Below, one piece after another: positions 22,590 through 31,479 of a DNA stretch of 64,000 nucleotides (the first letter of the stretch is position 1; each line of letters begins with the position of its first letter). The DNA comes from Pseudeuparius sepicola (taxonomy: Eukaryota; Arthropoda; Insecta; Coleoptera; Anthribidae). Location: positions 66,756,692 to 66,820,691 of the forward strand of contig OY987299.1 of assembly GCA_963920635.1 (NCBI GenBank), in the 5' to 3' direction. The notes beneath the pieces are model-generated. The model worked only from the letters and a program-made list of their open reading frames with translations, had not been told where the DNA came from and did no database searches. The position numbers and the translations under genes were made by a program.

Positions 22590-23473
22590 GGATGATTTCT
22601 ATGACCTGGACCAAACTATATTAAAGACCTGTGCATAGCGCTGTTTTAAGCGATCGCCACTGGCGCCACACGACGAAACAAATTTACACGGTGGTTTTAG
22701 TTAAAACACCATTGTTGCAGAATCTTTTATAAAATAAAAACATGCAAATATGTCTGTTACAACGAAGTTAATATTCAAAATGAAATAAAATATTTGTTTG
22801 TATATTTCTATACATTTTCTAAGAAAAGCGAGTCTAAAAAGCACGCAAGTGTATTTGGTACCTTTTGGTTTGAAACGCAGTCCATGGCTAGTTGTAGTAT
22901 GTGAAAGCATAAAACGCATTAGATTTTTCAGTTTCAGTTTCTTTATATTGAGGACTATTGATTCGCTTTGAAGCTATAAACAAAATTTTTTATTTTCATT
23001 CCTGCATACGTTAAAAAATATACTCTTCGAAAAAATATCTGTAATTTTCGCTTCTTCAGCTGGTTGATCAGATCATACCATAATTCCAAAATAGTGTTTA
23101 TTCTTCTGCAATTCACCTAATGGTCCGTGCGTACAATTTTCTTCATGTACGCGAAAATTTCATGTTATCACAAACAAATCTACCTCGAAAAGCCGTATTA
23201 ATAGGATAAAACTGCCAAATACTGAACGCAAAGACAATTCGTTGCCGTAAAAAGAAGGTAAATCGTAATAAAGCTGGATATTTAAAATTTTGGATTTTTT
23301 AAACGTCAGAAACTGACATCCCAATAGCCACAAAATACCCCCCTATAACCTATAATAAGTCACCATTTTTTTTCGTCGTGTAGCGCCACCCCAATCCGTA
23401 AACAACAATGAAATATGACGGCATGCTCGGGTCTTTAATATAGTGTTGGTCCTGCTATGACTTTCTATGAGGT
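22590..23473. repeat. Foldback/MITE element of about 880 bp
   Basis: Imperfect inverted ends of about 100 bases: CTATGACC...ACTATATTAAAGACC and TGGCGCCACACGACGAAA on the left, and the complements GTCTTTAATATAGT and TTTCGTCGTGTAGCGCCA on the right. The AT-rich interior has only one short frame (22919-22701) with no recognisable content. Confidence 0.75.
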
Positions 23474-23949
23474 AAATAAAATAAATATTGTACACAGAAA
23501 AGCAGTGAAATTTATATTTCTATTTTGTATTTCTATTCCAACAGCTGGGAATATACTTAATTTAATATAACAAAGTACAGGAAACTCGACGGTCTGTTTT
23601 GAAAACAAGAAACCTTTTTTAATTTCAACATTAATATTACAGGTACTACCTATAATATAGTGATTGAATAAACCTAGCATTAATCTAATGACAGAATTAG
23701 CGAAAAAATCAGAAAAAAAAACAATTTTTCAAAAGTTCAAAGGATTTTATTAACTCGGGACCCAAGCTCCCAGGTAAGAAACATGCGAGGTAACTTGGAG
23801 TCGAGAATTGCGATAATTTTTCTATAAAAGTAGAAGTTGGGAAGAGAATTAATCAATCATGTGGCTGCTCTTCACACTACACGGACTTACTTCCACACTG
23901 TCTCTTGACTTTTTTTATTCCTATACATTTAGAACCAGATAGATATTGA
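23474..23949. other. AT-rich stretch, no gene
   Basis: No supported gene. Contains the diverged copy (23695-23757) of the segment at 21648-21711. Confidence 0.4.
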
Positions 23950-24382
23950 GGATGGTTTGGCACTGATAGGATTTCACACATATAACAGCATACCCAACAG
24001 AGATGTTGGCGTCAACAAATTTTATTATATAAACGCTGATATCGCAAATGTTTAGTAATCCCCACAGGCTCGTAGGAAATTGAGGCCCCAAAAAAGCACA
24101 TAGTTGGAGCTTTAAGAAAAGAGGAATTTGATCAGAAAAATTCAATTTCAATAAAAGCCAATAACAGTACTTTAAAGTGTGAAATTTAAAGTGATAAATG
24201 TACAGTGGATTTTCTACCAGCAGACACTATTGCTCATGTATTAGGATTTTCTCCTAGTCTATTAGAGTCTGGACAATTGCATACTTATATCTGATATATC
24301 TGTAAACATCGTGAAGGTCAAAACTATACATATATAGATTGTAACGTAACATCTGGACCATACTATAAAAATCAATCAACTA
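23950..24382 (+). pseudogene. Decayed Polinton penton (minor capsid) gene fragment
   Basis: Three-frame reading shows clear likeness to the intact penton at 56779-57483. It has GLALIGFHTYNSIPN (intact: GLALLGFYSYNTIPN), then a stretch like CEI.SDKCTVDFLPADTIAHVLGF (intact: DKYTIDFRPKDSIAALLGY), then a threonine-rich IHID..VTSGPYYKNQ segment. Stops and frameshifts interrupt it throughout. The match ends abruptly at 24382 where a long-repeat sequence begins, so this old Polinton gene was cut by a retroelement. It belongs to a different and older Polinton than the one at 29942-51544. Confidence 0.8.
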
Positions 24383-24533
24383 GTTTTCGCAGAGCGGAAA
24401 AAGAATTTTATTTCTCTCAAGGTGTGAAGATAGACTAAGGCGTCTAGCCTTGAAATGGATTATATACATTACATTTTAGTGAATTCAGCAAAGTCTATTA
24501 TTTCATATGGTAGACAGTTTGAAGAACATAACT
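24383..24533 (-). repeat. Errantivirus long-repeat fragment
   Basis: In sense orientation it begins AGTTATGTTCTTC at 24533 and ends CTCTGCGAAAACT at about 24382. Errantivirus long repeats commonly start AGT and end ACT. About 150 bp, so probably incomplete. A partner copy is not in the window. Confidence 0.5.
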
Positions 24534-24572
24534 CCTCCGCGGGTAGATGGAAACTTTCCCGAAGGTTAAGTT

Positions 24573-26280
24573 TCACACAATTATTTCATCCTTCGATTTT
24601 TTTGGTTCTTTACATGGAAGATAATTTACAATAAAATTTCGATAAATCAAACAAATCAATAAACACATAAGTATTAAGTACAAGATAAGTGTCCACGCAC
24701 AGGTTTGTTGAAAATACACTGGGGATGACATCTTTTCAATATCTGATTGTTGTCGTTCGACCGCATCTTGAAGGTCTCTGGTTTCTTTAAAGTTTACCGT
24801 GTTAAGGTCCAGTGATGAAGGGTTGAACGTTGCAACAATGCGTCAATTACTTATTTTAGTAATGTCGAACTTGGGCATTTCGATTTCGTTGAAACTTAGA
24901 CGGCCGGGTTTATGGCTACGAAATTTGAATGATTTTATTTCCGTGGTACATTCTGGGGTTGACTCTAGAAGATAGGTTGCAAGTAAAGGATGTTTGCTTT
25001 CCATTTCGTTGCAGAGTGAAGCAGCTATTTGGTGCGTTGGAACAGTTATTATCCATTTTCCTTCCGAGATTTGGGAAAATTGGATTTCTTGAAATGTTAA
25101 TTCGAGGTGTTGGCATGTTGTCACATTTTCTTGATGGTTAATAAGCTGAACGGCACTGGGTGAAGTTTCGGTGACGTAAGCACTGTGTACTCCTTTACAT
25201 AAATATTCTTTGCTTGCTAGGGTATCGCATTCGTGTTCCATATATGCGTACTTGTCATTACTGAGTGCCAGGAAGGGTTTATAGGGTATTATGAGGTTAA
25301 ATCGATTTTGGTTATTGGGTATAGGTAAGAAGTAATTCGTAATATTGATATATTTCAGAGTCTACCAATGGCACTTCTAATATAAATGTAATTTTAAGTC
25401 CTTTCGAATAGCTTTTTATTTCTATTATTTTCTCGAATTTTAAAATGTTTTCCACAGTGACGTCTAAGGGTAGATTTTCATGTAACAAAGTATTTTCTAA
25501 ATTTTTTATTTTGTTAAACTGATCTGTAGGATTGATAATAGAATTATGTAGTGTTTAGTTTTGCCAAGATAATAGCTACTTCAATTTTGTCAAATATATT
25601 GTAAATATTTAGGTAAATTGACACCATTTGATTCATTATCGTAGGAATTTGGAAGTAATCAAGAAATGAGTTATTCTCAAGTTCAATGGTTTGTATTACC
25701 TTTTCTAGATGTAATATTCGTTCCTTTAAAACATCTTCATTATGCGTTATATTACTTACTAATTTTTGAAATTTATCGATTGTTGTTTGCAAGAGAGATA
25801 ATTGATGTAACATACTTGTTTTCATTTTTTCTTGACTATTTTGTAAATTTATAATTTGAGAATCATATTTTTCAGCGTCGGCTTGGTCTAAATTTCTAGT
25901 TATGCATTTTAAAAGTGAACCAAGAGGATTGAAAATGCCACGTTTTTGTCTAGGATTTTCGATTAACGGATTAATTTGATTTATTTGTTCGACTATTCGC
26001 TTTTCTAAAGTCGTCAAAGGATTGAAAGTATTGAAATATTCGTTATAATATTTCGAGTCATTTTTAATTTTGCTTATTAAGTTATTTGATTGTTTTTCAA
26101 GTAAATAAAATTCATCAACAATTGGAGTTAAGTCGAAAACTTGTACTAATGACCAATAATTTAAAATAGTTTTTGCTGTTCCGAGTTTATATGGCAGGAG
26201 TCCAGGATATTGGTTCAAGTCGTGGAAAGTCACGTCACTTGCGACGAGGTGGAGGGTAGTCCATCTGAAACGTCGTAAAT
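24573..26280 (-). pseudogene. env: Errantivirus envelope (F-type) gene, broken
   Basis: Open segment 26233-25544 (229 codons) holds a furin-like cleavage motif RQKR followed by a hydrophobic fusion-peptide-like start GIFNPLG at about residue 95 and a long coiled-coil region, as in baculovirus F and Gypsy envelope proteins. 25241-24843 holds the cysteine-containing middle part. 24842-24573 holds a transmembrane segment (TLILYLILMCLLICLIY) and a charged tail, ending TGA at 24573-24575. Frame breaks lie between 25544 and 25241 and near 24843. The gene would mediate membrane fusion; this copy is non-functional. Confidence 0.8.
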
Positions 26281-26498
26281 ATCGGGGTTAGAGTCATTGT
26301 CATTATTTTCGTCGGAATTTTGCATTATTTTTGTTTCATTTATATGAACAATTTCTTTCTTTTTGGTCGTTGGATGTTCAATTTCAATTGTACTGTTTTC
26401 TAGAATGGCAGTTAATTTATAGGGACATAGAAATTTGTTCGATAATTTTGCTGATCGTGATTCAGATTGTTTATAAACATTTGATCCAATTTTTAATT

Positions 26499-27390
26499 TT
26501 AATCCTTTTTGATTTTATCAATTATTTTTTTTCTGTAATGACTCATTTTTACTTTTTCGTATAAAGCTTGAGTGTTAGTTCGATGGTTGTGAATACGTTC
26601 CGTATAAACTTGAGTAGGAATTAAATTCATAGGATCACGAGAATCAGTGTGTCCAAATATAAGTTCATAAGGGGTTAAATTGGTGTCGGAATGTATGGTA
26701 CTATTATATGCAATAACAGCATATGGCATTAACGATAAGACAGAGGATTGCTTGTTAATTTATTTTAAGAGTCTAATATGCTTAATAATAGTAGAATGAA
26801 ATCTTTCGATTGGTGAATTTGATTCGTGATGTCTTGCAGTAGTAAAATGTACGTCAATTTTATGTAATTTTAACAAAGCTTTAAAATGTTCATTTTTGAA
26901 TTCAGAACCGTTATCAGTTACTATTTGTTTTGGAGTTCCGCAAAAAAATATTTTATTAAGTTTTCACAAGCCGAAGTTGCATTTCCGTCGTATGGTAATG
27001 CTTGCGCGTATTTTGAAAATTTATCTATAATCGTGAGGAATTTTTGATTTCCCAGAATAAAAGTGTCTATGTGAAGGATTTCGAAGAGTTTTGATGGAGT
27101 TTCCGTTAAATTTAGAGGTTGATCTGGTGAATGACGATGATATTTTGCCTTTTGGCATATTTCGCAGTTATTAATAAATTTTGATATATCAGATTTCATG
27201 GATTTCCAATAATACATAGTTTGTTTTTAGAAATTTATACGTTTCTTCAATTCCGCGATGGTTAGGTTCTCCTTCATATTTGTATTTTATTAAAAGTTCT
27301 CTTTCGTCTGGTAACGCGTTATTAATTAATTTTGTACATTCAACCAATTTTAAATTTCGAAAATGTAAAGCAAGCGCTTTTTGAAAAAAT
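26499..27390 (-). pseudogene. Errantivirus integrase, broken
   Basis: 27416-27189 and 27217-26921 contain the HHCC zinc finger (NHRGIEETYKFLK, CEICQKAKY) and the first catalytic aspartate (ILHIDTFILG). The second aspartate (TDNGSEF) and the glutamate (SPIERFHS) lie in another frame at about 26925-26780. 26729-26499 is the C-terminal region (YNSTIHSDTNLTPYELIFG). Frame breaks near 27210, 26925 and 26740 inactivate it. Its 5' side is missing because Gypsy A inserted here. Confidence 0.8.
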
Positions 27391-27393
27391 GTT

Positions 27394-27530
27394 TGTGGCG
27401 ACCCTCGCCACAACAATGAAGATTTGGCCGGTTACAAAAATAACAAAAAATATTTTAGTAACTAAGTAAACAGTTGTAAAAACAGTTTAATATAATCGTG
27501 CTATATTATCCTGCACCAACAAACTCCATA
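27394..27530 (+). repeat. Gypsy A 5' long terminal repeat
   Basis: Runs TGTGGCGACCC to CAAACTCCATA. It aligns with the complement of 52088-52240 (shared TTTGGCCGGTTACAAAAA, TAACTAAGTAAACAGTTG, ACAAACTCCATA) but lacks about 45 bases present in the other repeat and differs at its first 30 bases. Confidence 0.75.
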
Positions 27531-27531
27531 C

Positions 27532-27545
27532 TGGTGACCCACGAC
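27532..27545 (+). other. Primer binding site of Gypsy A
   Basis: TGGTGACCCACGAC begins two bases after the long repeat. TGGTGACCCCGA-like sites are typical of CsRn1-type elements and would pair with a tRNA-Trp 3' end; that pairing is recalled, not checked. Confidence 0.55.
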
Positions 27546-27554
27546 TTACGAACC

Positions 27555-28560
27555 ATGACGGACCCCGTGCCAACTGATCCTGCAGGCGTCTTCAGAGGTG
27601 CAGTTCATCTCCCACCCTTCTGGCTTGATAAACCTGCGCTTTGGTGCGCACAAGCAGAAGCTCAATTCGAGATCTCTCGTGTAACTCTGGACACAACGAA
27701 GTTCAATTACGTAATCTCCCAGTTGGATCATAGGTATGCTGCCGAAGTGGAGGACATTATCACCTCTCCCCCACCTACCGATCGATACATCAAACTTAAA
27801 TCAGAACTCATCCGCCGTGTATCAGCTTCCAGAGAACAACAAATACGTCAATTACTTACTTAAGCTGACATTGGTGATAGGAAACCGTCACAATTTCTCC
27901 GATATCTTCGAAGTCTTGCTGGTACTGAGACCGTCCCGGACGCGCTTCTACGAACTCTGTGGATCGGCCACTTGCCCCAGCATGTTCAAGTAGTCATCGC
28001 AACTCAGCAAAATGCGCCTTTGGAATCCATCGCTGAACTAGCGAATAAAGTGCATGAAATTGTCCCGCATCACCAGGTTGCTGCTGTAGCCCATGGATCC
28101 TCATCAAGTGAGATAACAAACTCGTACAAAGAATCGAAGAGCTTTCGCGCCAAGTTGCTGTTTTTCTGCTCGTCGTACCAACCGCAGATCTCGTTCCAGC
28201 AGTCGCCATCAAGATGAACCCAGATCATTCTCAACAGAAAACTCGCCGTTTTGCTGGTACAGTTGGCGTCCGACGAAACCGAACGACGTAAAGCCATTTT
28301 CTAGATACTTTTGGGGTAATAATACCCAAAATCCATTCAATAAACAAGGGATTCAAGCTCAGACCGAGAGAAGAAGCGTCCGACGAACGCGGCGTTGCCA
28401 AATGTTAGAACAGAATCCAAATATTCCAAGAAAATGAATTTTTAGCGTTCGGTTTCGTCTGACGCCAACCGTACCATCGTCGGTATGGTAAGAAAGCACA
28501 GAAATGCACCACCCCATGCAGCTTTCTACCCCCAAACGCCCGCAGCAGTCAGTAGTTGGG
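27555..28560 (+). pseudogene. Gypsy A gag, interrupted
   Basis: Starts at ATG 27555. The first 103 codons resemble CsRn1-type Gag (HLPPFWLDKPALWCAQAEAQ, FNYVISQLDHRY, IKLKSELIRRVS). An in-frame TAA at 27861-27863 ends the frame. Gag-like sequence goes on to about 28260, where a 210-bp MITE sits in the cysteine/histidine box, which resumes at about 28475 (HRRYGKK, then a CxxxC near 28510). Two independent lesions show that this copy is dead. Its role would have been the nucleocapsid and capsid of the retroelement particle. Confidence 0.75.
28261..28470. mobile_element. 210-bp MITE in Gypsy A gag, GTAC duplication
   Basis: The ends GTTGGCGTCCGACGAAACCG and the complement of CGGTTTCGTCTGACGCCAAC match over 24-25 bases with two mismatches. 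GTAC flanks both sides (28257-28260 and 28471-28474), a 4-bp target duplication. The interior is non-coding. It interrupts the zinc-binding box of gag. Confidence 0.85.
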
Positions 28561-29118
28561 GCGACGTCTGACTGCCAACCATCTTCACCTCGCCTCTTCA
28601 TCACTGATCTGGTCTCCAAGCATCGTTTTCTCTTGGACACTGGCTCTGATTTGACTGTCTACCCCAGAAAGCTTATGAGGGACCGTCTCCAGCGTGCAAA
28701 CTACGACCTCGCCGCAGCCAACAACTCTACGATTGCGACCTACGGTACCATGCTTCTCAAGCTCGATTTTGGACTTCGCAGGAGCTTTCAGTGGCGCTTT
28801 GTCATAGCGGATGTCGCAGAACCTATTCTGGGTGCTGATTTCCTTGCCCATTACCACATGCTTCCGGATGTTAAGCTTGTTAAACTTATCGATGCCGTTA
28901 CTGGTCTCTCTGTTACAGGGCGACGTGCCTACTGTGGCCAGTCCAGCATAAAGACCATTGCAGACAACTCACCGTTTCGTAATCTTCTAGATGAGTTTCC
29001 AGACATCACTCGCCCGCCCGGTGTACCCAGACAAATACGCCATACCAGGTCCACCAGTCTTCTGTCGAGCTCGCCGACTAGCTCCGGACCGCCTCTGCAT
29101 CGCGAAGACCGAGTTTGA
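28504..29118 (+). CDS. Gypsy A aspartic protease region
   Basis: 204 codons from 28504. The retropepsin active site is LLDTGSDLTVYPR at about residues 43-55 (D-T-G), followed by flap and second-strand features (STIATYGTMLLKLDFG, PILGADFLAHYHML), the last typical of Gypsy proteases. The frame ends at 29118; the reverse-transcriptase frame opens at 28991, so there is a frame change around 29000-29110. It would be processed from Gag-Pol in an intact element. Confidence 0.8.
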   Translation: MHHPMQLSTPKRPQQSVVGATSDCQPSSPRLFITDLVSKHRFLLDTGSDLTVYPRKLMRDRLQRANYDLAAANNSTIATYGTMLLKLDFGLRRSFQWRFVIADVAEPILGADFLAHYHMLPDVKLVKLIDAVTGLSVTGRRAYCGQSSIKTIADNSPFRNLLDEFPDITRPPGVPRQIRHTRSTSLLSSSPTSSGPPLHREDRV

Positions 29119-29941
29119 AGCTATGGTTGGCGAGGGCACAGCGCGTCGCTCTGAGAGTCCATGGGCGTCTCCTCTCCACCTGGTACCTAAGAAGGACAAC
29201 AGCTGGCGACCCTGCGGTGATTACCGGTCTCTTAATGCACGGACAGTCCCAGACAGGTATCCCATTCACCACCTTCTAGATTTCTCGCACGCTCTCTCCG
29301 GCTGCACGTTTTTCGGCGTGATTGACTGTGCAAAAGCTTTCACTCAGATTCCAGTCTCCCCAGAAGATGTACCCAAGACCGCCATCATCACCCCGTTTGG
29401 CCTGTTCGAGTTCACCTTTATGACTTTTGGTCTGCGCAATGCCGCGCAAACATGGCAGCGTTTCATAGACCACGTCCTTCAAGACCTACCATTCTGCTTT
29501 GCCTACCTGGACGACATTCTTGTGTTTTCCAAATCTGAAGAAGAGCACAGAGACCACTTGCGCACGCTGTTTGGCCGTCTCAACGAACAAGGCATCATTA
29601 TAAACCTAAAGAAGTGCGTGCTGGGATCCGACGACGTCATCTTCCTGGGCTACTCCGTATCAGCTACCGGCTGTCGACCTCTGCCCGACAAAGTTGCTGC
29701 CATCGAGACTTTTCCACGACCTGCTACTGTTCGCCAGCTTCGAAGGTTCCTAGGCATGGTAAATTTCAATCGCCGCCATCTTCCTCACGCTGCTGCTGCC
29801 CAGGCGCCTCTCCACGCTATCCTCTCTGGTCCAAAAGTAAAAGGTTCACATCCCATCACTTGGACTGCAGATTTAGATATAGCCTTCAAGGATTGCAAGG
29901 CCGCCCTGTCAAATGCTGCTCTACTGGCCCATCCAGATGTT
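28991..29941 (+). pseudogene. Gypsy A reverse transcriptase, cut by the Polinton
   Basis: Codes for the RT fingers and palm: SPWASPLHLVPKKDNSWRPC, DYRSLNARTVPDRYP, then the catalytic FAYLDDILVFSKS (YxDD box at about 29500), followed by thumb and connection (FPRPATVRQLRRFLGMVNF). The coding sequence stops matching at 29941 where the Polinton terminus begins; the frame then reads on into Polinton DNA to 30016. The remainder (RNase H) resumes at 51551. The break is purely the insertion, with one 6-bp duplication. Confidence 0.9.
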
Positions 29942-29979
29942 AGTAGTGAGTCAAAGCGGGTACGAGGACAAAATGGCCG

Positions 29980-30235
29980 CCAAGCTCAAGGTCGTTTGTT
30001 TGTTGCGAAGTCGTGATGGGGTGTTCAAGGTCGGCGTGGCTAGACTTCAAGGTTTCCGCGCAAGGTTTCTGGGAATCGCTTCAAGGTCAAGGGGCGGGGC
30101 TAGACTTCAAGATTTCCGAGAATCACTTCAAGGTTAATTTCTGGGAATTGTGGTTCAAGGTCAAGGGTCGTGGCTAGACTTCAAGGTTTCCCAGAATTCT
30201 TTTTCAAGGTTGAATTGACATCCAAGGTCAAGTGG
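29980..30235 (+). promoter_or_regulatory. Subterminal repeats with AAGGTCA half-sites and GC boxes
   Basis: YCAAGGTCR occurs at least five times (near 29985, 30026, 30085, 30154 and 30221), with GGGGCGGGG near 30093 and GGGCGGGG near 30233. TCAAGGTCA is the known monomer site of FTZ-F1 and ERR-type nuclear receptors; GGGGCGGGG is an Sp/KLF box. Interspersed TCAAGGTTT and TTCTGGGAAT blocks make the repeat unit. Regulatory function is inferred. Confidence 0.5.
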
Positions 30236-30299
30236 GCGGGGTTTCTGAGAATTTTGGTGGGCTAGAAAGTCCTAGCATTCCCCCCACCCCTCTAGCTTT

Positions 30300-30333
30300 G
30301 ATAAAAGACAGAGTTTGCTGTTTGGAGTTCAGT
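30300..30333 (+). promoter_or_regulatory. Core promoter of gene X: GATAAAA plus TCAGT initiator
   Basis: GATAAAA at 30300-30306 and TCAGT at 30329-30333. The initiator A lies 30 bases from the TATA-like box and only 11 bases before the ATG at 30342. Confidence 0.65.
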
Positions 30334-30341
30334 AGTCGAAG

Positions 30342-30659
30342 ATGGCTTGCAGCAAAGAAATGGATTTGAAAACCATCAACAAATTTGGTTGCTTGTCTCA
30401 GAAACCGACGGTAAAGTTGCCGGAATTGGGTGAAGGTGTGCCGATGAAAATTCTCTCTGGCAAGGTGATGCAAACGACGTTCGGGGAGACCGTTTTGCTT
30501 GAGTTGGAGGATAGTGTCGTTTTCCTGCCAAACAGAGTGACGGAGGTGTTCAAGCCGTGCATCGAACATTTTTCCAGTGGAAAATACTCGCTGGTTTACA
30601 ACGGACAACTGGATATGGGAAAAAACAAGGCCAATCAGTTTGAAATAGTGGAAAATTAA
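30342..30659 (+). CDS. Gene X in left terminal repeat, small unknown protein
   Basis: 105 residues, start fixed by the promoter 11 bases upstream. The right-end copies (50656-50988 and 54517-54849) encode 110 residues with about a dozen changes (for example LKTINKFG for LETINKVG) and a C-terminal VSMGE extension that is lost here. The strand-rich pattern (GETVLLELEDSVVFLPNRVTE, YSLVYNGQLDMG, then FEIVEN) resembles the proteins at 43789 and 2825. It may be a small beta-barrel, possibly nucleic-acid binding, but I do not recognise a family. An AATAAA follows at 30805-30810. Being inside the terminal repeat gives two copies per element. Confidence 0.7.
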   Translation: MACSKEMDLKTINKFGCLSQKPTVKLPELGEGVPMKILSGKVMQTTFGETVLLELEDSVVFLPNRVTEVFKPCIEHFSSGKYSLVYNGQLDMGKNKANQFEIVEN

Positions 30660-30984
30660 CATGGGGAGTAACATGGAAGAATTAAAGTGGGGAACTAAAG
30701 TGGGGGATTAAAGTGGGGGGGGATTAAAGTGGAGAATTCTTCAAATAGTCTTGATGTAATTAGTGTTATATTAATCTTGAATGTTTTAGTCATAAAAAAT
30801 ACTTAATAAAGGAATAGAAAAACATCATGGTGACCTATGTTTTCAATGTTAGAAAATATCTCATAATTATTTTAATAAAGGAACATCACCAAGTACTTTA
30901 TTATGAGCAACGTAGTAGTAAAATACGTCATCCTCAGAATCTCAAACTTTATTTGCTGTAATTAAACAAAACTGATAGTGTATA

Positions 30985-31420
30985 CATATCCCATGCGGCG
31001 ATAATATGTTGACGCGAGCCCGACCTCACACGCTTGATGTACAAGTCGGGCACAGTCCACCGCTTGAATGCAGCGACCCAGATGAATTAAATAACGAAAT
31101 TGGTAGCGTAAACATATTATCGCCGCATGGGATATGTTTACACTATCGCCCAACCGAGAGCAGTGACGCTTGGCAAGACCTTGCCAAACGCCGCGGTGCC
31201 CGGCTAACGGGCTGCGATGTCTATACTGCGGGAATGACGCACCATCTCCGCCGGCCGCATAGCGTCTGCCCCGGGAAGCGACTACCGAGCCCAACCCCGC
31301 CCGGCCGGCCGGCCAGAACGTTTCTCTGCGACGGAGCGAATTCGGTGGTGGGGAATATGTTCGGTAAAGGTGACCGCGTGGCGTTCGGGGAATTACTTCG
31401 TACTACAATCAAAATAAAAA
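30985..31420. other. GC-rich insert with inverted flanking arms
   Basis: ACATATCCCATGCGGCGATA at about 30986 is complemented by TATCGCCGCATGGGATATGT at about 31118. A strongly GC-rich stretch continues to about 31385 (for example CCCGGCCGGCCGGCC) in otherwise AT-rich DNA. Overlapping frames on both strands (31006-31470 plus, 31294-30962 minus) have no recognisable domain. It may be an inserted foreign or repetitive fragment that splits the terminal-repeat likeness. Confidence 0.45.
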
Positions 31421-31479
31421 CTCTTGCTGTAATTTGTGTTTTATTAAGTTGTAGAAAAATCAATCTGTGATGTGAGGGT

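Larger units (their letters stand above)
24383..27393 (-). mobile_element. Errantivirus-like element, 3' part (integrase, env, LTR)
   Basis: Minus-strand element containing, in sense order, integrase (27390-26499), env (26280-24573) and a short long-repeat piece (24533-24383). It is cut at 27393 by the Gypsy A element. The other side of that insertion is found in opposite orientation at 51856-52087, because the locus was copied inverted. Presence of an envelope gene after integrase identifies an insect errantivirus or endogenous retrovirus. All reading frames are broken. Confidence 0.8.
27394..29941 (+). mobile_element. CsRn1-like Gypsy element (Gypsy A), left part
   Basis: Plus-strand Gypsy element running from its 5' long repeat through gag, protease and reverse transcriptase to the point where the Polinton inserted (29941/29942). 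It continues after the Polinton at 51545 with RNase H. Integrase and the 3' long repeat survive only in the inverted copy (53648-52088). The left flank ends ATGTT (27389-27393) and the same five bases flank the 3' end (complement AACAT at 52083-52087), giving a 5-bp target duplication within the errantivirus. Assigned to the CsRn1 group from gag and primer-binding-site character; that is recall, not a search. Confidence 0.8.
29942..30830. repeat. Polinton left terminal inverted repeat
   Basis: Closely matches the complement of about 50560-51544. It contains imperfect subterminal repeats, a core promoter and a whole copy of gene X. Likeness continues more weakly with 31460-31640 (AAACTGAGAGCCCTTAAAAC against the right-end repeat array), interrupted here by other sequence. 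Confidence 0.85.

Noticed and set aside
29913..30137. 74-codon frame crossing the Polinton border (similar short frames near 51470 and 53829)
   Set aside because: Spans the insertion junction and runs through promoter repeats; an artefact of read-through.
31006..31470. 154-codon plus-strand frame and 110-codon minus-strand frame
   Set aside because: Both are open because the stretch is GC-rich with few stops; neither has a recognisable motif.
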